64,000 bases of DNA. It comes from Nitrosomonas ureae (GTDB taxonomy: Bacteria > Pseudomonadota > Gammaproteobacteria > Burkholderiales > Nitrosomonadaceae). The notes beneath the pieces are model-generated. The model was not told the origin of the DNA. It ran no database searches and saw only the letters and a list, made by a program, of their open reading frames with translations. A program made the translations under genes and the position numbers. The stretch is taken from contig NZ_FNUX01000002.1 in NCBI RefSeq assembly GCF_900108305.1, positions 1-64,000 on the forward strand, written 5' to 3'. Shown one piece after another: positions 51,801 through 59,586 of this stretch; the first letter of the stretch is position 1, and every line of letters begins with the position of its first letter.

Positions 51801-52592
51801 CAAGATGAGGTGGTTGGAGAAACAGCCAGTCAACTGTTTCGCGATGCGCAAACGATGTTGAAGAAAATAATCGAACAAAAATGGTTGAGTGCCAATGCAG
51901 TGATCGGTTTGTTTCCAGCTAATTCCGTCGGCGATGACATCGAAATTTACACTGATCCTTCACGCAATAAGCTTGCCATGACTTATCATTGTCTGCGGCA
52001 ACAGGATCAAAAACCATCAGGCAAGCCGAATCGGTGCTTGTCTGATTTTATCGCACCCAGGGAAACGGGCATTCAAGATACGATCGGCTTATTTGCGGTA
52101 GGCGCGGGATTTGGTATTGACGAGCGCGTTAAAGCCTTCGAGGATGCTAATGATGATTACAGTGCGATTGTGCTTAAAGCATTGGCGGATCGTATGGCGG
52201 AAGCATTCGCTGAGCATATGCATGCGCGGGTGCGCCGTGAATTCTGGGGTTATGCCAAAGATGAGGCTTTAACCAACGCGCAACTGATCAATGAAGAATA
52301 TCGCGGCATTCGCCCTGCGCCTGGATACCCTGCTTGTCCGGATCATACCGAAAAAGGTGCGCTGTTTTCGACTTTGAGCGCAACCGAGAATGCCGGAATC
52401 ATCATTACCGAATCGTTTGCCATGGTTCCGACCGCTGCGGTGTCTGGTTTCTATTTCGCACACCCTGATTCAACATTTTTTGCTGTCGGAAAGATTGGCA
52501 AAGACCAGGTGGAAGACTACGCCAAACGGAAAGATTGGTCAGTACAGGAAGCAGAACGATGGTTGGCGCCGGTACTGGCGTATGAGCGATAA
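48882..52592 (+). CDS. metH: Cobalamin-dependent methionine synthase MetH
   Basis: Four-module B12 enzyme, 1236 aa from the ATG at 48882, the normal start ([14 protein letters not shown] follows). The homocysteine-binding domain has the zinc cysteines in GINCALGAE and [10 protein letters not shown]. The pterin domain has [18 protein letters not shown] and [11 protein letters not shown]. The B12 module has [20 protein letters not shown] with the cobalt-ligating His and GLSGLITPS. The activation domain ends [19 protein letters not shown], then [16 protein letters not shown]. All modules are intact. The frame-extended ATG at 48756 adds 42 residues with no counterpart in the family. Confidence 0.95.
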   Translation: MTRDSRTALLKSLFARRILILDGAMGTMIQTFKLSEADFRGQRFAAFPHDLRGNNDLLTLTQPDIIRSIHSGYLEAGADIIETNTFNSTAASMADYHLQDVVYELNVAAAKLACEAARIYEEKTPDKPRFVAGVLGPTTKTASISPDVNDPGFRGITFDQLVADYTESIRGLIDGGVDILLVETIFDSLNAKAALFAIDQYFEDHGIRLPIMISVTITDASGRTLSGQTPEAFWNSISHTRPLSVGINCALGAELMRPYIEELASVADVYTSVHPNAGLPNPLSETGYDESPEYTANQIKGFAESGFVNIVGGCCGTTPAHIKAIAQAVADIAPRQVPEIPKKLRLSGLEPLNIGDDSLFVNVGERTNVTGSRAFARLILNDDYAEALNVARSQVENGAQVIDINMDEAMLDSQKAMVTFLNLLAAEPDICKVPIMLDSSKWTVIEAGLKCVQGKPIINSISMKEGEVEFFHHAKLARRYGAAVIVMAFDEQGQADTLQRKVEICSRSYHLLVDKIGFPPEDIIFDPNIFAIATGIEEHNNYGVDFIEATHIIKQALPYAKISGGVSNVSFSFRGNEPIREAIHTAFLYHAIKAGMTMGIVNAGQLGVYSDIPAELLEKVEDVILNRRKDATELLVEFAENFKGQKKEQVEDLAWRDEPLQQRLTHALVRGISTFIVEDTEAARLEIDRQGGRPIQVIEGPLMEGMSVVGDLFGAGKMFLPQVVKSARVMKQAVAHLLPFIEAEKKLSGDNKPKGKIVIATVKGDVHDIGKNIVTVVLQCNNYEVINMGVMVPSAQILDMARREKADIIGLSGLITPSLEEMAHVAKEMQREGFTIPLLIGGATTSRVHTAVKIAPHYEGPTVWVPDASRAVGVCSNLLSQDLQVNYVQGIKDEYEKVRTQHKNKKGPAKLLTLAEARANAFQTDWTNYQPHQPELMGIRTLNNYPLEKIVPYIDWTPFFQAWELAGRYPDILQDEVVGETASQLFRDAQTMLKKIIEQKWLSANAVIGLFPANSVGDDIEIYTDPSRNKLAMTYHCLRQQDQKPSGKPNRCLSDFIAPRETGIQDTIGLFAVGAGFGIDERVKAFEDANDDYSAIVLKALADRMAEAFAEHMHARVRREFWGYAKDEALTNAQLINEEYRGIRPAPGYPACPDHTEKGALFSTLSATENAGIIITESFAMVPTAAVSGFYFAHPDSTFFAVGKIGKDQVEDYAKRKDWSVQEAERWLAPVLAYER

Positions 52593-52793
52593 ATGTCATG
52601 ATCTTGCAATTATTCATGGATATAGTGGCGCATATAAAACGCAGGCGGTAGTATTGTGGAGCCGGTGTTCCCCATCGACTTTTTCTTGTACCTCACGTAT
52701 CTTATACGATATAGTTAAGATTGAATTGGGTGTGAACCTGTTTAATTTTATGATAGTAATTTAGTTTTATCTGGATAAATTTTGGGGGTTGCG

Positions 52794-52979
52794 ATGAAAT
52801 CAAAATTGATGCGCTTCATGATAATTTTACTTGCTATTCCACTGATGTCGGGATGCTGGCTTCTTGCTGCAGGGGGAGCCGGTGCATATGGCGGCTACAA
52901 GGCTAAGGAAGAAGGTTATGGGGTGCAGAATCCCATTACAAAGGAAAAGAAGAGTAGCACCGGGGAACAGAAAAAATAG
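52794..52979 (+). CDS. Small lipoprotein, function unknown
   Basis: 61-aa lipoprotein from ATG 52794 (GGGGG about six bases upstream). The hydrophobic signal ends LMSGC, followed by WLLAAGGAGAYGGYKAKEEG and a charged tail. The short Gly/Ala zipper plus lysine tail resembles many small outer-membrane lipoproteins. It is followed by a bulged hairpin. Confidence 0.6.
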   Translation: MKSKLMRFMIILLAIPLMSGCWLLAAGGAGAYGGYKAKEEGYGVQNPITKEKKSSTGEQKK

Positions 52980-52999
52980 CAAGAAAATTTCTAGTGCAG

Positions 53000-53040
53000 C
53001 CCTGCTTTCCCTATGCATATTTTTTTTTAGGGAAACAGGG
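53000..53040. terminator. Bulged stem-loop after the small lipoprotein gene
   Basis: CCCTGCTTTCCCTA pairs with TAGGGAAACAGGG with one bulged C, around a T-rich loop. It lies between the lipoprotein gene and the convergent umuD and may act in both directions. Confidence 0.5.
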
Positions 53041-53160
53041 ATCAGGTCTGCTGACATGTTTGATTCGCAACGGATTAAGCCAATTTCAGTGATACGATCC
53101 TGGGTTGAGGTAGTCCTGTCGTTTCCATATCCAACGGTGCATAACACGGCAACAACCTAC

Positions 53161-53766
53161 TCATTTAAAACGGCGGAATGATCCTGTAACGACGCCGAAT
53201 ATTTCAAATTGCGTATCTGGACGAATGTAAATGGGTCTGTAAGCACCTGATGAATTGGCTGGCATAAGCCGTGGCATTTTGTTCGCCCCGTAATCAAGGA
53301 TTTTGATGGTGAATTCACGGTCAACCACTGCAAGCACAATGTCACCGATGCCTGGTGTCTTTGATCTATCTACCACAATTTTATCGCCTGGCAGCAAACC
53401 GACATCAATCATTGAATCCCCCTTTATCGTAACGAAGAATGTCGATGCGGCATGATCAATCAGAAATTCACTGACATCGAGGCTTTTCTCGACGTGATCA
53501 TCCGCCGGGCTGGGGAGACCCGCCGCCACTTTGGTGGAAAAAAGCGGTAGCAAGGTTGGTTGATCGCTAATGGAAGGAATAAAGAACTCATCCACGTTAG
53601 TTGCTGCATGATCGGAGCCTGTTTGTTTAAGCTGGTATGCGTCCAGAAAGTTTTTGATGGTAGCTCCCTGACTTTGCGGTATGCGCATGGTAACTGTCGG
53701 TTCACCATATTTACCCTGGCCAAGCGGCCTGCCTGCATTCTCTCTTTTCCCGCCACGATTTGACAT
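53161..53766 (-). CDS. umuD: UmuD-like autoproteolytic protein (S24 family), no umuC adjacent
   Basis: UmuD/LexA-type serine protease, 201 aa from the ATG at 53766 (the frame extends to 53820 without support). The basic N-terminus GGKRENAGRPLGQGKYGEPT is typical of betaproteobacterial UmuD proteins. The self-cleavage site is Ala82-Gly83 in KVAAGLPSPADD. The catalytic pair is Ser118 in KGDSMID and Lys155 in EFTIKIL. UmuD normally partners UmuC in polymerase V, but no umuC lies on either side; the neighbours are a lipoprotein gene and hsdM. A phage-type regulator with the same fold is the main alternative. Confidence 0.82.
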   Translation of the reverse strand: MSNRGGKRENAGRPLGQGKYGEPTVTMRIPQSQGATIKNFLDAYQLKQTGSDHAATNVDEFFIPSISDQPTLLPLFSTKVAAGLPSPADDHVEKSLDVSEFLIDHAASTFFVTIKGDSMIDVGLLPGDKIVVDRSKTPGIGDIVLAVVDREFTIKILDYGANKMPRLMPANSSGAYRPIYIRPDTQFEIFGVVTGSFRRFK

Positions 53767-53782
53767 TTTCGAATAACTCCAT

Positions 53783-53809
53783 GTTTGAAATACGAAACAG
53801 CATTCAAAC
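53783..53809. promoter_or_regulatory. Inverted repeat GTTTGAA-N13-TTCAAAC upstream of umuD
   Basis: Two perfect 7-base arms lie 17-43 bases upstream of the umuD start. TTCAAAC recurs at 54086-54092 next to the hsdM palindrome. It is a candidate operator, regulator unknown. Confidence 0.4.
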
Positions 53810-54088
53810 ACACCAGCCATAGCGATGTCAAATATGCTGAAAGAATCTATGTCTGGATAGCCATGCCGGGTACCATCCAGGTGACGCCGCCATTACGCGG
53901 TTTTATCGGCAATTTTGCATCGGACTGCGGAAATCAGATTTTATGATCCTGGCATTGAATGCCGCCACACATGCAAAGATTATCTCTGTAATAAATGAAT
54001 GAAGATCGCCAGGTCGTTATATTCTGGTCTTTATTAAATGATCTGCTATTGATATCTTGTTGTTTGTTGTATCGTTGCAATCCAATTC

Positions 54089-54104
54089 AAACATCATGAT
54101 GTTT
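54089..54104. promoter_or_regulatory. 16-bp perfect palindrome upstream of hsdM
   Basis: AAACATCATGATGTTT is its own reverse complement and abuts a TATACT box (54104-54109) 28 bases before the hsdM start. It is well placed for an operator controlling the restriction-modification genes. Confidence 0.45.
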
Positions 54105-54136
54105 ATACTGATACTAAAAGGAAAGAATACATAACC

Positions 54137-55765
54137 ATGGCTAAGGCAAAAGAAATCAAAGAAGAGCCATTGGAAAAACAACTGTGGAAGGCTGCTGACA
54201 AGTTACGAAAAAACATTGATGCAGCGGAATACAAGCATGTGGTACTGGGACTGATATTCCTGAAATACATCTCCGATGCTTTTGAGGAATGGTATGACCG
54301 GCTCAAGGCGGGTGAAGGCGATCTTGCCGGAGCCGACCCGGAAGATAAAGATGAATACAAAGCAGAGAATGTATTCTTTGTTCCCGCCGAATCGCGCTGG
54401 TCGCATCTGGTAGCACAAGCCAGGCAACCCGATATCGGAACCCATGTGGATGCCGCGATGGATGCGATTGAAAAGGAAAATCCATCGCTCAAGGGCGTGC
54501 TGCCCAAAGTCTACGCACGGCAAAACCTCGATCCCACCTCACTGGGTGAATTGATCGACCTGATCGGCAATATCGCACTGGGCAATGCCAAAGCGCGCAG
54601 TCAAGACGTACTCGGTCATGTGTTCGAATATTTCCTCGGTGAATTTGCATTGGCGGAAGGCAAGCAAGGCGGCCAGTTCTATACCCCGCGCAGCATCGTC
54701 GAACTGCTGGTGAATATGCTCGAACCGTACCAAGGGCGCGTATTCGATCCGTGCTGCGGTTCCGGCGGCATGTTCGTGCAATCGGAAAAGTTTGTCGAAG
54801 AACACCAAGGCCGCATCAACGATATTTCCATTTACGGGCAGGAAAGCAACCAGACCACCTGGCGCCTGGCGAAAATGAATCTCGCCATCCGCGGTATCGA
54901 CAGCTCACAAGTGAAATGGAACAACGAAGGCTCGTTCCTGAACGACGCGCACAAAGATTTGAAGGCCGATTTCATTATCGCCAACCCGCCGTTCAACGTC
55001 AGCGACTGGAGCGGCGAGCAATTGCGCAGCGATGCGCGCTGGCAATACGGCACGCCACCTGCCGGTAACGCCAACTTTGCCTGGTTGCAGCATTTTGTTT
55101 ACCACCTGTCGCCTACCGGCATTGCCGGGGTGGTGTTGGCGAAAGGCTCACTGACTTCCAAAACCTCCGGCGAAGGGGATATCCGCAAGAACCTCATTGC
55201 AGAAGGCAACCTGATCGACTGCATCGTTAACTTGCCGGGTAAGTTGTTTCTGAATACGCAGATTCCGGCGGCATTGTGGTTTTTGAATCGGAATCGCATT
55301 ACCGCAACCGTAGGGGCGAATAACGTAGGGGCAAATGATGTACGGGCAAATAATCATTTGCCCCAACCATGCCACCCACGAATCCACGAAATTCTGTTCA
55401 TCGACGCCCGCAACCTCGGCCATTTGATCAATCGCCGCACGCGCGAATTGTCGCATGACGACATCCAGCAAATCGCCAGCACCTACCACGCCTGGCGCAA
55501 CCCCGCAGCCATTCCCGCGCAAGCGGGAATCCACAACCCGTATGAAGACATCAAAGGCTTCTGCGCCTCCGTACCACTGGAGCGCGTGGCTGAACTGGAT
55601 TACGTGCTGACGCCGGGACGGTATGTCGGCCTGCCGGATGAAGAGGATGATTTTAATTTTCCCGAACGTTTTGCTGCGTTGAAGGCGGAATTTGAAGCGC
55701 AGTTGCAGGAAGAAGCGGCGTTGAATCAGGCGATTGTTGAGAATTTGGCTAGGGTGAAGGTGTGA
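54137..55765 (+). CDS. hsdM: Type I restriction-modification methyltransferase subunit HsdM
   Basis: DNA adenine methyltransferase subunit, 542 aa. The HsdM N-terminal helical domain ([36 protein letters not shown]) is followed by the N6-methylase domain with the AdoMet motif [13 protein letters not shown] and the catalytic NPPF in [13 protein letters not shown]. Two foreign inserts are in frame. Residues about 391-410 ([20 protein letters not shown]) are encoded by REP units, and IPAQAGIH (about 459-466) by a dRS3-like palindrome. Both lie in the C-terminal third, away from the catalytic motifs, so activity may survive. The stop overlaps the hsdS start by 4 bases. Confidence 0.93.
   Translation: MAKAKEIKEEPLEKQLWKAADKLRKNIDAAEYKHVVLGLIFLKYISDAFEEWYDRLKAGEGDLAGADPEDKDEYKAENVFFVPAESRWSHLVAQARQPDIGTHVDAAMDAIEKENPSLKGVLPKVYARQNLDPTSLGELIDLIGNIALGNAKARSQDVLGHVFEYFLGEFALAEGKQGGQFYTPRSIVELLVNMLEPYQGRVFDPCCGSGGMFVQSEKFVEEHQGRINDISIYGQESNQTTWRLAKMNLAIRGIDSSQVKWNNEGSFLNDAHKDLKADFIIANPPFNVSDWSGEQLRSDARWQYGTPPAGNANFAWLQHFVYHLSPTGIAGVVLAKGSLTSKTSGEGDIRKNLIAEGNLIDCIVNLPGKLFLNTQIPAALWFLNRNRITATVGANNVGANDVRANNHLPQPCHPRIHEILFIDARNLGHLINRRTRELSHDDIQQIASTYHAWRNPAAIPAQAGIHNPYEDIKGFCASVPLERVAELDYVLTPGRYVGLPDEEDDFNFPERFAALKAEFEAQLQEEAALNQAIVENLARVKV
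55310..55364. repeat. REP units inside hsdM
   Basis: Three head-to-tail degenerate half units (GTAGGGGCGAATAAC, GTAGGGGCAAATGAT, GTACGGGCAAATAAT) are followed by CATTTGCCCC. The last forms a hairpin GGGCAAA-TAATCA-TTTGCCC (55344-55363). They share the core of the REP elements around the RAYT gene and keep the hsdM frame open. Confidence 0.85.
55511..55530. repeat. dRS3-like palindrome inside hsdM
   Basis: ATTCCCGCGCAAGCGGGAAT fits the Neisseria dRS3 pattern ATTCCC-N8-GGGAAT with a perfect 8-bp stem and GCAA loop. It encodes IPAQAGI within hsdM. Confidence 0.8.
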
Positions 55766-56931
55766 GTGAGTGGCATGAAATTTCACTGGGAAATTTAGTT
55801 GATACTGTAGTAGATAATCGAGGAAAAACACCACCAATTTCTAAAATTGGCCATGAATTGCTAGAAGTTAACGCAATTTCTCATGGTAATCGCACTCCAG
55901 ATTATTCAAAGATTAGAAAATTTGTTTCGGAAGAGACGTACAGGAATTGGTTTAGAAAAGGCCATCCACAACCAGGGGATATATTAGTTCCAACAGGCAA
56001 TGTCGCGCTGGTTGAAGAGCGTCGTGGAACTATCGCACAAAATTTAATTGCACTTCGATTAAAAATTGGAGTTGATAGTAGATATGTTTACTATTTCTTA
56101 TCAAGTCCACTTGGTAAAGATTTGATGTTAAGTTTAGATATCGGAGGAGTTCAACCAAGCATCAAAGTTCCACACTTGCTTGATATGACAATTCCAATTC
56201 CTCCACTCGCTGAACAAAAAGCCATCGCCTCCGTCCTCAGCAGCCTTGACGACAAAATCGACCTGCTGCACTGCCAGAACAAAACCCTCGAAGCCATGGC
56301 TGAAACACTGTTCAGGCAATGGTTTGTGGAGGAAGCACAGGAGGATTGGAAAGAGGTAACTATCGGTGATTTTGTTGAATTAAATCGTGCAAGCATCGAC
56401 AAGAACTACCCGTATCAAGCAATTGAATATTTAGATACTGGATCTTTAACAGAGGGCAAGATTGAAAGCTTCCAATCTTTTGCCTTGGATGACGCGCCAA
56501 GTAGGGCAAAGCGCCTCGTTCAACACAATGATGTTCTGATTTCTACAGTAAGGCCAGATCAAAAGCACTATGGAATTATCAAAAATCCGATTGAAAATTT
56601 AGTCGTATCTACTGGTTTCTGTGTTTTAACATGCAAAAAAATTGATCCACACTTCATATACTTGCTTTTAACCAATGATGAAATGACGGACTATTTACAT
56701 ACAATAGCCGAAGGCTCTACGTCAACTTATCCATCTTTGAAGCCTTCGGATATTGGTTCTATTGTTTTCCAACTTCCACCATGCGGCAAGCTGGAAGAAT
56801 TTTCATTTATCACTCAAAGTTCATGGGAGAAAATCGAGAAAAACCATATTCAAATCCGCACCCTCGAAACCCTCCGCGACACCCTGCTCTCCAAACTGAT
56901 GAGCGGCGAGGTGCGCGTTGATTATGCGTAG
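55762..56931 (+). CDS. hsdS: Type I restriction-modification specificity subunit HsdS
   Basis: DNA-recognition subunit, 389 aa, with two target-recognition domains separated and followed by conserved helices. TRD1 covers about 1-145 and ends [20 protein letters not shown] with the helix [23 protein letters not shown]2 covers about 195-335 and ends in a matching region, [20 protein letters not shown]. The coding DNA of both TRDs is clearly more AT-rich than the conserved helices and than hsdM, as expected for domains exchanged by recombination. Recognition sequence cannot be read. The start codon is GTG within the hsdM stop overlap. Confidence 0.93.
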   Translation: MSEWHEISLGNLVDTVVDNRGKTPPISKIGHELLEVNAISHGNRTPDYSKIRKFVSEETYRNWFRKGHPQPGDILVPTGNVALVEERRGTIAQNLIALRLKIGVDSRYVYYFLSSPLGKDLMLSLDIGGVQPSIKVPHLLDMTIPIPPLAEQKAIASVLSSLDDKIDLLHCQNKTLEAMAETLFRQWFVEEAQEDWKEVTIGDFVELNRASIDKNYPYQAIEYLDTGSLTEGKIESFQSFALDDAPSRAKRLVQHNDVLISTVRPDQKHYGIIKNPIENLVVSTGFCVLTCKKIDPHFIYLLLTNDEMTDYLHTIAEGSTSTYPSLKPSDIGSIVFQLPPCGKLEEFSFITQSSWEKIEKNHIQIRTLETLRDTLLSKLMSGEVRVDYA

Positions 56932-57009
56932 CGGCAATAGATTTTTCGTCTCTACTTGTCTGTGTGCGCAGTAAAGTGCATCATTCGGTGATTCTTTTGG
57001 AGGTAAATC

Positions 57010-57204
57010 ATGAGAACCACGATCATATTGGATGATGCGCTTTTGGAAAAAGCGCAGGTGTTGACTCAGATTCAGGAGAAATCCGTATTGGTTAAGGAAG
57101 CGTTGAAAGCCCTGATCGAACGGGAAAGCGCCAGAAAGCTGGCGAACCTGGGTGGCTCCGAGCCGCAATTGAACGAGATATTTCGTCGAAAAACCAGTGA
57201 CTAA
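57010..57204 (+). CDS. Solo VapB-type antitoxin (duplicate of 59009-59203)
   Basis: 64-aa antitoxin with a ribbon-helix-helix N-terminus (MRTTIILDDALLEKAQVLTQ) and a VapC-binding C-terminus (ALIERESARKLANLGGSEPQ). No toxin gene follows; the next gene is RhuM-Fic 71 bases on. Protein and leader are a diverged copy of the vapB at 59009, with roughly three quarters of residues identical by eye. GGAGG lies six bases upstream. It may be a leftover of duplication or an anti-addiction module against the nearby VapC. Confidence 0.75.
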   Translation: MRTTIILDDALLEKAQVLTQIQEKSVLVKEALKALIERESARKLANLGGSEPQLNEIFRRKTSD

Positions 57205-57275
57205 ACGCTGCTGACGACCGCAATATGTATTAACCTGATGGCATTATCTCAGAGTCCAAACTTACTGAAGTTACG

Positions 57276-58262
57276 ATGCCCCAAAGCTCAATTGTTATCT
57301 ACGAAGCCGAAAACGGACAAACTCATATTGAGGTCAAGTTTGACCGGGATAGCCTGTGGCTTAGTTTGCTACAAATTGCCGAATTATTTGAACGCGATAA
57401 ATCGGTTATTTCCCGTCATCTGAGAAACATTTTTGACTCTGGCGAATTAATCAGAGATTCAGTTGTTGCAAAAAATGCAACAACTGCCGCCGATGGAAAA
57501 ATCTATCGGGTTGAGTATTTTAATCTCGATGCGATCATTTCCGTCGGCTATCGCGTCAATTCCAAAAAAGGCGCGCAGTTCCGCATCTGGGCCAGCCATA
57601 TTCTCAAACAATACCTGGTTCAAGGCTATGCTTTGAATGAAAAGAAACTGCAAGCACAACAAGAAAAGCTCGCGGATTTAAAACAGGCCATTACTTTATC
57701 TTCCCGATTGTCTCATCAGAAAAACTTAACTGCCGAAGAATCACAAGGCATTTTGTCGATACTGGAACAATACAGCCACGCGCTGACGGTGCTGGACGAT
57801 TACGATCATCAGCGTTTACAGATCAAGGGAAACCAAAAAACCGGCCAACTTAAAATATCCTATGATGAAGCGACCAAACAAATTCAGCTGTGGCGCAAAC
57901 GGGAAAAATTAAGCGGGTTGTTTGGCAATGAAAAAGATGATTCCTTTAAAAGCTCACTGGAAACCATTTACCAAACGTTTGGCGGCAAAGAACTTTACCC
58001 CAGTATTGAAGAGAAAGCGGCCAATCTACTGTATTTCATCGTCAAGAATCATTCCTTTTCCGATGGCAACAAACGCATTGCCGCCGCGCTGTTTGTCTGG
58101 TTTCTGGCGCGTCATGATTATCTGTTTAATGCAGAGGGTGAAAAGCGGATTGCCGATAATGCCCTGGTCGCCTTTACGTTGCTGATTGCCGAGAGCAAGC
58201 CAGAGGAAAAAGACACGATTGTAAAAGTCATCATCAATTTGATCAATGGCAATAATCCGTAG
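57276..58262 (+). CDS. RhuM-Fic/DOC fusion protein
   Basis: 328-aa protein in two parts. Residues 1-120 are a RhuM (virulence-protein) domain with a winged-helix character (LLQIAELFERDKSVISRHLR, GYRVNSKKGAQFRIWASHIL). Residues about 200-328 are a Fic/DOC-like domain with the active-site motif HSFSDGNKRIAAALFVWFLA, that is HxFxDGNKR, as in Doc toxins that modify by phosphoryl or AMP transfer. No classic Fic-inhibitory (S/T)xxxE(G/N) helix was recognised. Its TAG stop (58260-58262) is formed by the first bases of the adjacent REP element. Such genes are common in type I restriction islands; the target is unknown. Confidence 0.85.
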   Translation: MPQSSIVIYEAENGQTHIEVKFDRDSLWLSLLQIAELFERDKSVISRHLRNIFDSGELIRDSVVAKNATTAADGKIYRVEYFNLDAIISVGYRVNSKKGAQFRIWASHILKQYLVQGYALNEKKLQAQQEKLADLKQAITLSSRLSHQKNLTAEESQGILSILEQYSHALTVLDDYDHQRLQIKGNQKTGQLKISYDEATKQIQLWRKREKLSGLFGNEKDDSFKSSLETIYQTFGGKELYPSIEEKAANLLYFIVKNHSFSDGNKRIAAALFVWFLARHDYLFNAEGEKRIADNALVAFTLLIAESKPEEKDTIVKVIINLINGNNP

Positions 58263-58282
58263 GGGCGAATGATTATTCGCCC
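58263..58282. repeat. REP element, left of RAYT gene
   Basis: GGGCGAAT-GATT-ATTCGCCC, an 8-bp stem, immediately at the stop codon of the RhuM-Fic gene. Confidence 0.85.
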
Positions 58283-58327
58283 TAAAGGATCGCACGTACA
58301 ATTACGTACAACATTCGATGATCCGTC

Positions 58328-58355
58328 GCAGGGGCAAATAATCATTTGCCCCTGC
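58328..58355. repeat. REP element, upstream of RAYT gene
   Basis: GCAGGGGCAAAT-AATC-ATTTGCCCCTGC, a perfect 12-bp stem with a 4-base loop, 25 bases before the RAYT start codon. Confidence 0.9.
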
Positions 58356-58379
58356 AATCCCAACAATAACCCGGACACC

Positions 58380-58931
58380 ATGACCTACAATCCAACCATC
58401 CATCACCGCAGATCGATTCGTTTGCAAGGGTATGATTATTCACAGGCTGGGGCCTATTTTATTACCGTCTGCACACATAACCGGATGCCGTTGTTTGGGG
58501 AAATTGTTGATGGGGTTATGGCGCTGAATACAGCAGGTCAGATCGTTGAAAAATGCTGGTGTGCGATACCCGAGCATTTTCCGCAGGTCACATTGGATGG
58601 ATTCGTGGTTATGCCCAATCATGTGCATGGGATTATCACCGTAGGGGCAAATAATCATTTGCCCCTACATTATTTGCCCCTACCATTCAATGAAACACCC
58701 ACACAATTAAACAAAACACCCCGGCCATTGCAACACCGAACAATTGGGTCTATGGTGCGGGGATTCAAAATTGGCGTTACCCGGTGGTTTCACGCCAATA
58801 CCAATATTAATTTGGTTTGGCAGCGCAATTATTACGAGCACATTATCCGCAACGAGGATGCTTACCTGAAAATCGCGGAATATATTCAAACCAATCCGCA
58901 GCGCTGGGAAACGGATACTTACCATGTTTAA
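58380..58931 (+). CDS. REP-associated tyrosine transposase (RAYT, Y1 family)
   Basis: HUH single-strand transposase of the TnpA-REP/RAYT group, 183 aa. It opens HHRRSIRLQGYDYSQAGAYF followed by ITVCTHNR. The metal-binding HUH motif is VVMPNHVHGIIT, and the catalytic Tyr lies in WQRNYYEHIIRNEDAYLKIA. Start ATG 58380 gives the standard N-terminus; the frame extends to 58269 through a REP element. REP palindromes flank the gene on both sides, the usual arrangement for RAYTs. A further REP lies inside the gene and encodes VGANNHLPLHYLPLP just after the HUH motif, so the enzyme may be altered. Confidence 0.9.
   Translation: MTYNPTIHHRRSIRLQGYDYSQAGAYFITVCTHNRMPLFGEIVDGVMALNTAGQIVEKCWCAIPEHFPQVTLDGFVVMPNHVHGIITVGANNHLPLHYLPLPFNETPTQLNKTPRPLQHRTIGSMVRGFKIGVTRWFHANTNINLVWQRNYYEHIIRNEDAYLKIAEYIQTNPQRWETDTYHV
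58641..58683. repeat. REP element inside the RAYT gene
   Basis: GTAGGGGCAAAT-AATC-ATTTGCCCCTAC (58641-58668) is a perfect 12-bp stem, followed by one more half unit (ATTATTTGCCCCTAC). It is in frame with the transposase. Confidence 0.9.
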
Positions 58932-58951
58932 GGGCCAATGATTATTGGCCC
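58932..58951. repeat. REP element, right of RAYT gene
   Basis: GGGCCAAT-GATT-ATTGGCCC, an 8-bp stem, starting directly after the RAYT stop codon. Confidence 0.85.
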
Positions 58952-59008
58952 CTACTTGTCTTCGTGCACAATAAAGCGCATCATTCGATGATCTATTCTG
59001 AGATAAAC

Positions 59009-59203
59009 ATGAGAACCACTATCGTATTGGATGACGAATTACTGCAGAAAGCTCAAGCCTTGACCCATGTGCAGGAGAAATCTGCACTGGTCAAAGAGGC
59101 GTTGAAAGCCCTGATTGAGCGTGAAAGCGCCAAGAGGCTGGCCAATTTAGGCGGCAGCGAACCGCAATTGGAAGCAATCCCCCGCCGGCAAACCGGCGAG
59201 TAA
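59009..59203 (+). CDS. vapB: VapB-type antitoxin
   Basis: 64-aa antitoxin (MRTTIVLDDELLQKAQALTH, ALIERESAKRLANLGGSEPQ) with the same layout as the solo copy at 57010. It is followed after 8 bases by the PIN-domain toxin, so this copy is the complete pair. The leader from about 58952 (CTACTTGTCT) matches the leader of the solo copy from about 56950. The start at 59009 is preferred over in-frame extensions because of this alignment. Confidence 0.85.
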   Translation: MRTTIVLDDELLQKAQALTHVQEKSALVKEALKALIERESAKRLANLGGSEPQLEAIPRRQTGE

Positions 59204-59211
59204 CTGCCGGA

Positions 59212-59586
59212 ATGATTCTAGTCGACACCTCGGTCTGGATTAACCATCTGCGCAACAACGATCCGCATTTAGTTCGCCTGCTGACCGGGAACAGCGTATT
59301 AGGCCATCCCTTTGTTCGTGGCGAACTGGCGCTGAGCAATTTGCGCCAACGCGAAGAGATTCTAGCCGCGCTGGATAACCTGCCCCAGGCCCCTGTTGCT
59401 TTTACCGATGAAGTGAATGTTTTCATCGAAAAGCATGCTTTATATGGCTTGGGCATCGGACTGATCGACGCGCATCTGTTGGCTTCAACACAGTTATCCG
59501 GCAATACCCGGCTGTGGACACAGGATAAGCGGCTTCTGGCAGCCGCATTACGTCTTAATTTGGCGGCATCGGTTCACAATGACTAA
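59212..59586 (+). CDS. vapC: VapC-type PIN-domain ribonuclease toxin
   Basis: 124-aa PIN-domain RNase. Acidic metal ligands are visible: Asp5 in MILVDTSVWI, Glu38 in VRGELAL, Asp in GIGLIDAHLLAS, and a further Asp in LWTQDKRLLAAA. VapC toxins cleave tRNA or rRNA sites; the target here is unknown. It overlaps hsdR by 8 bases, so toxin and restriction subunit are translated in coupling. Confidence 0.88.
   Translation: MILVDTSVWINHLRNNDPHLVRLLTGNSVLGHPFVRGELALSNLRQREEILAALDNLPQAPVAFTDEVNVFIEKHALYGLGIGLIDAHLLASTQLSGNTRLWTQDKRLLAAALRLNLAASVHND

Larger units (their letters stand above)
53767..54136. other. 370-bp divergent umuD-hsdM intergenic region
   Basis: This contains an inverted repeat GTTTGAA-N13-TTCAAAC (53783-53809) just upstream of umuD and a 16-bp perfect palindrome (54089-54104) upstream of hsdM. 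No small ORF or RNA gene was recognised. No CTGT-N8-ACAG LexA box was found. Confidence 0.5.
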
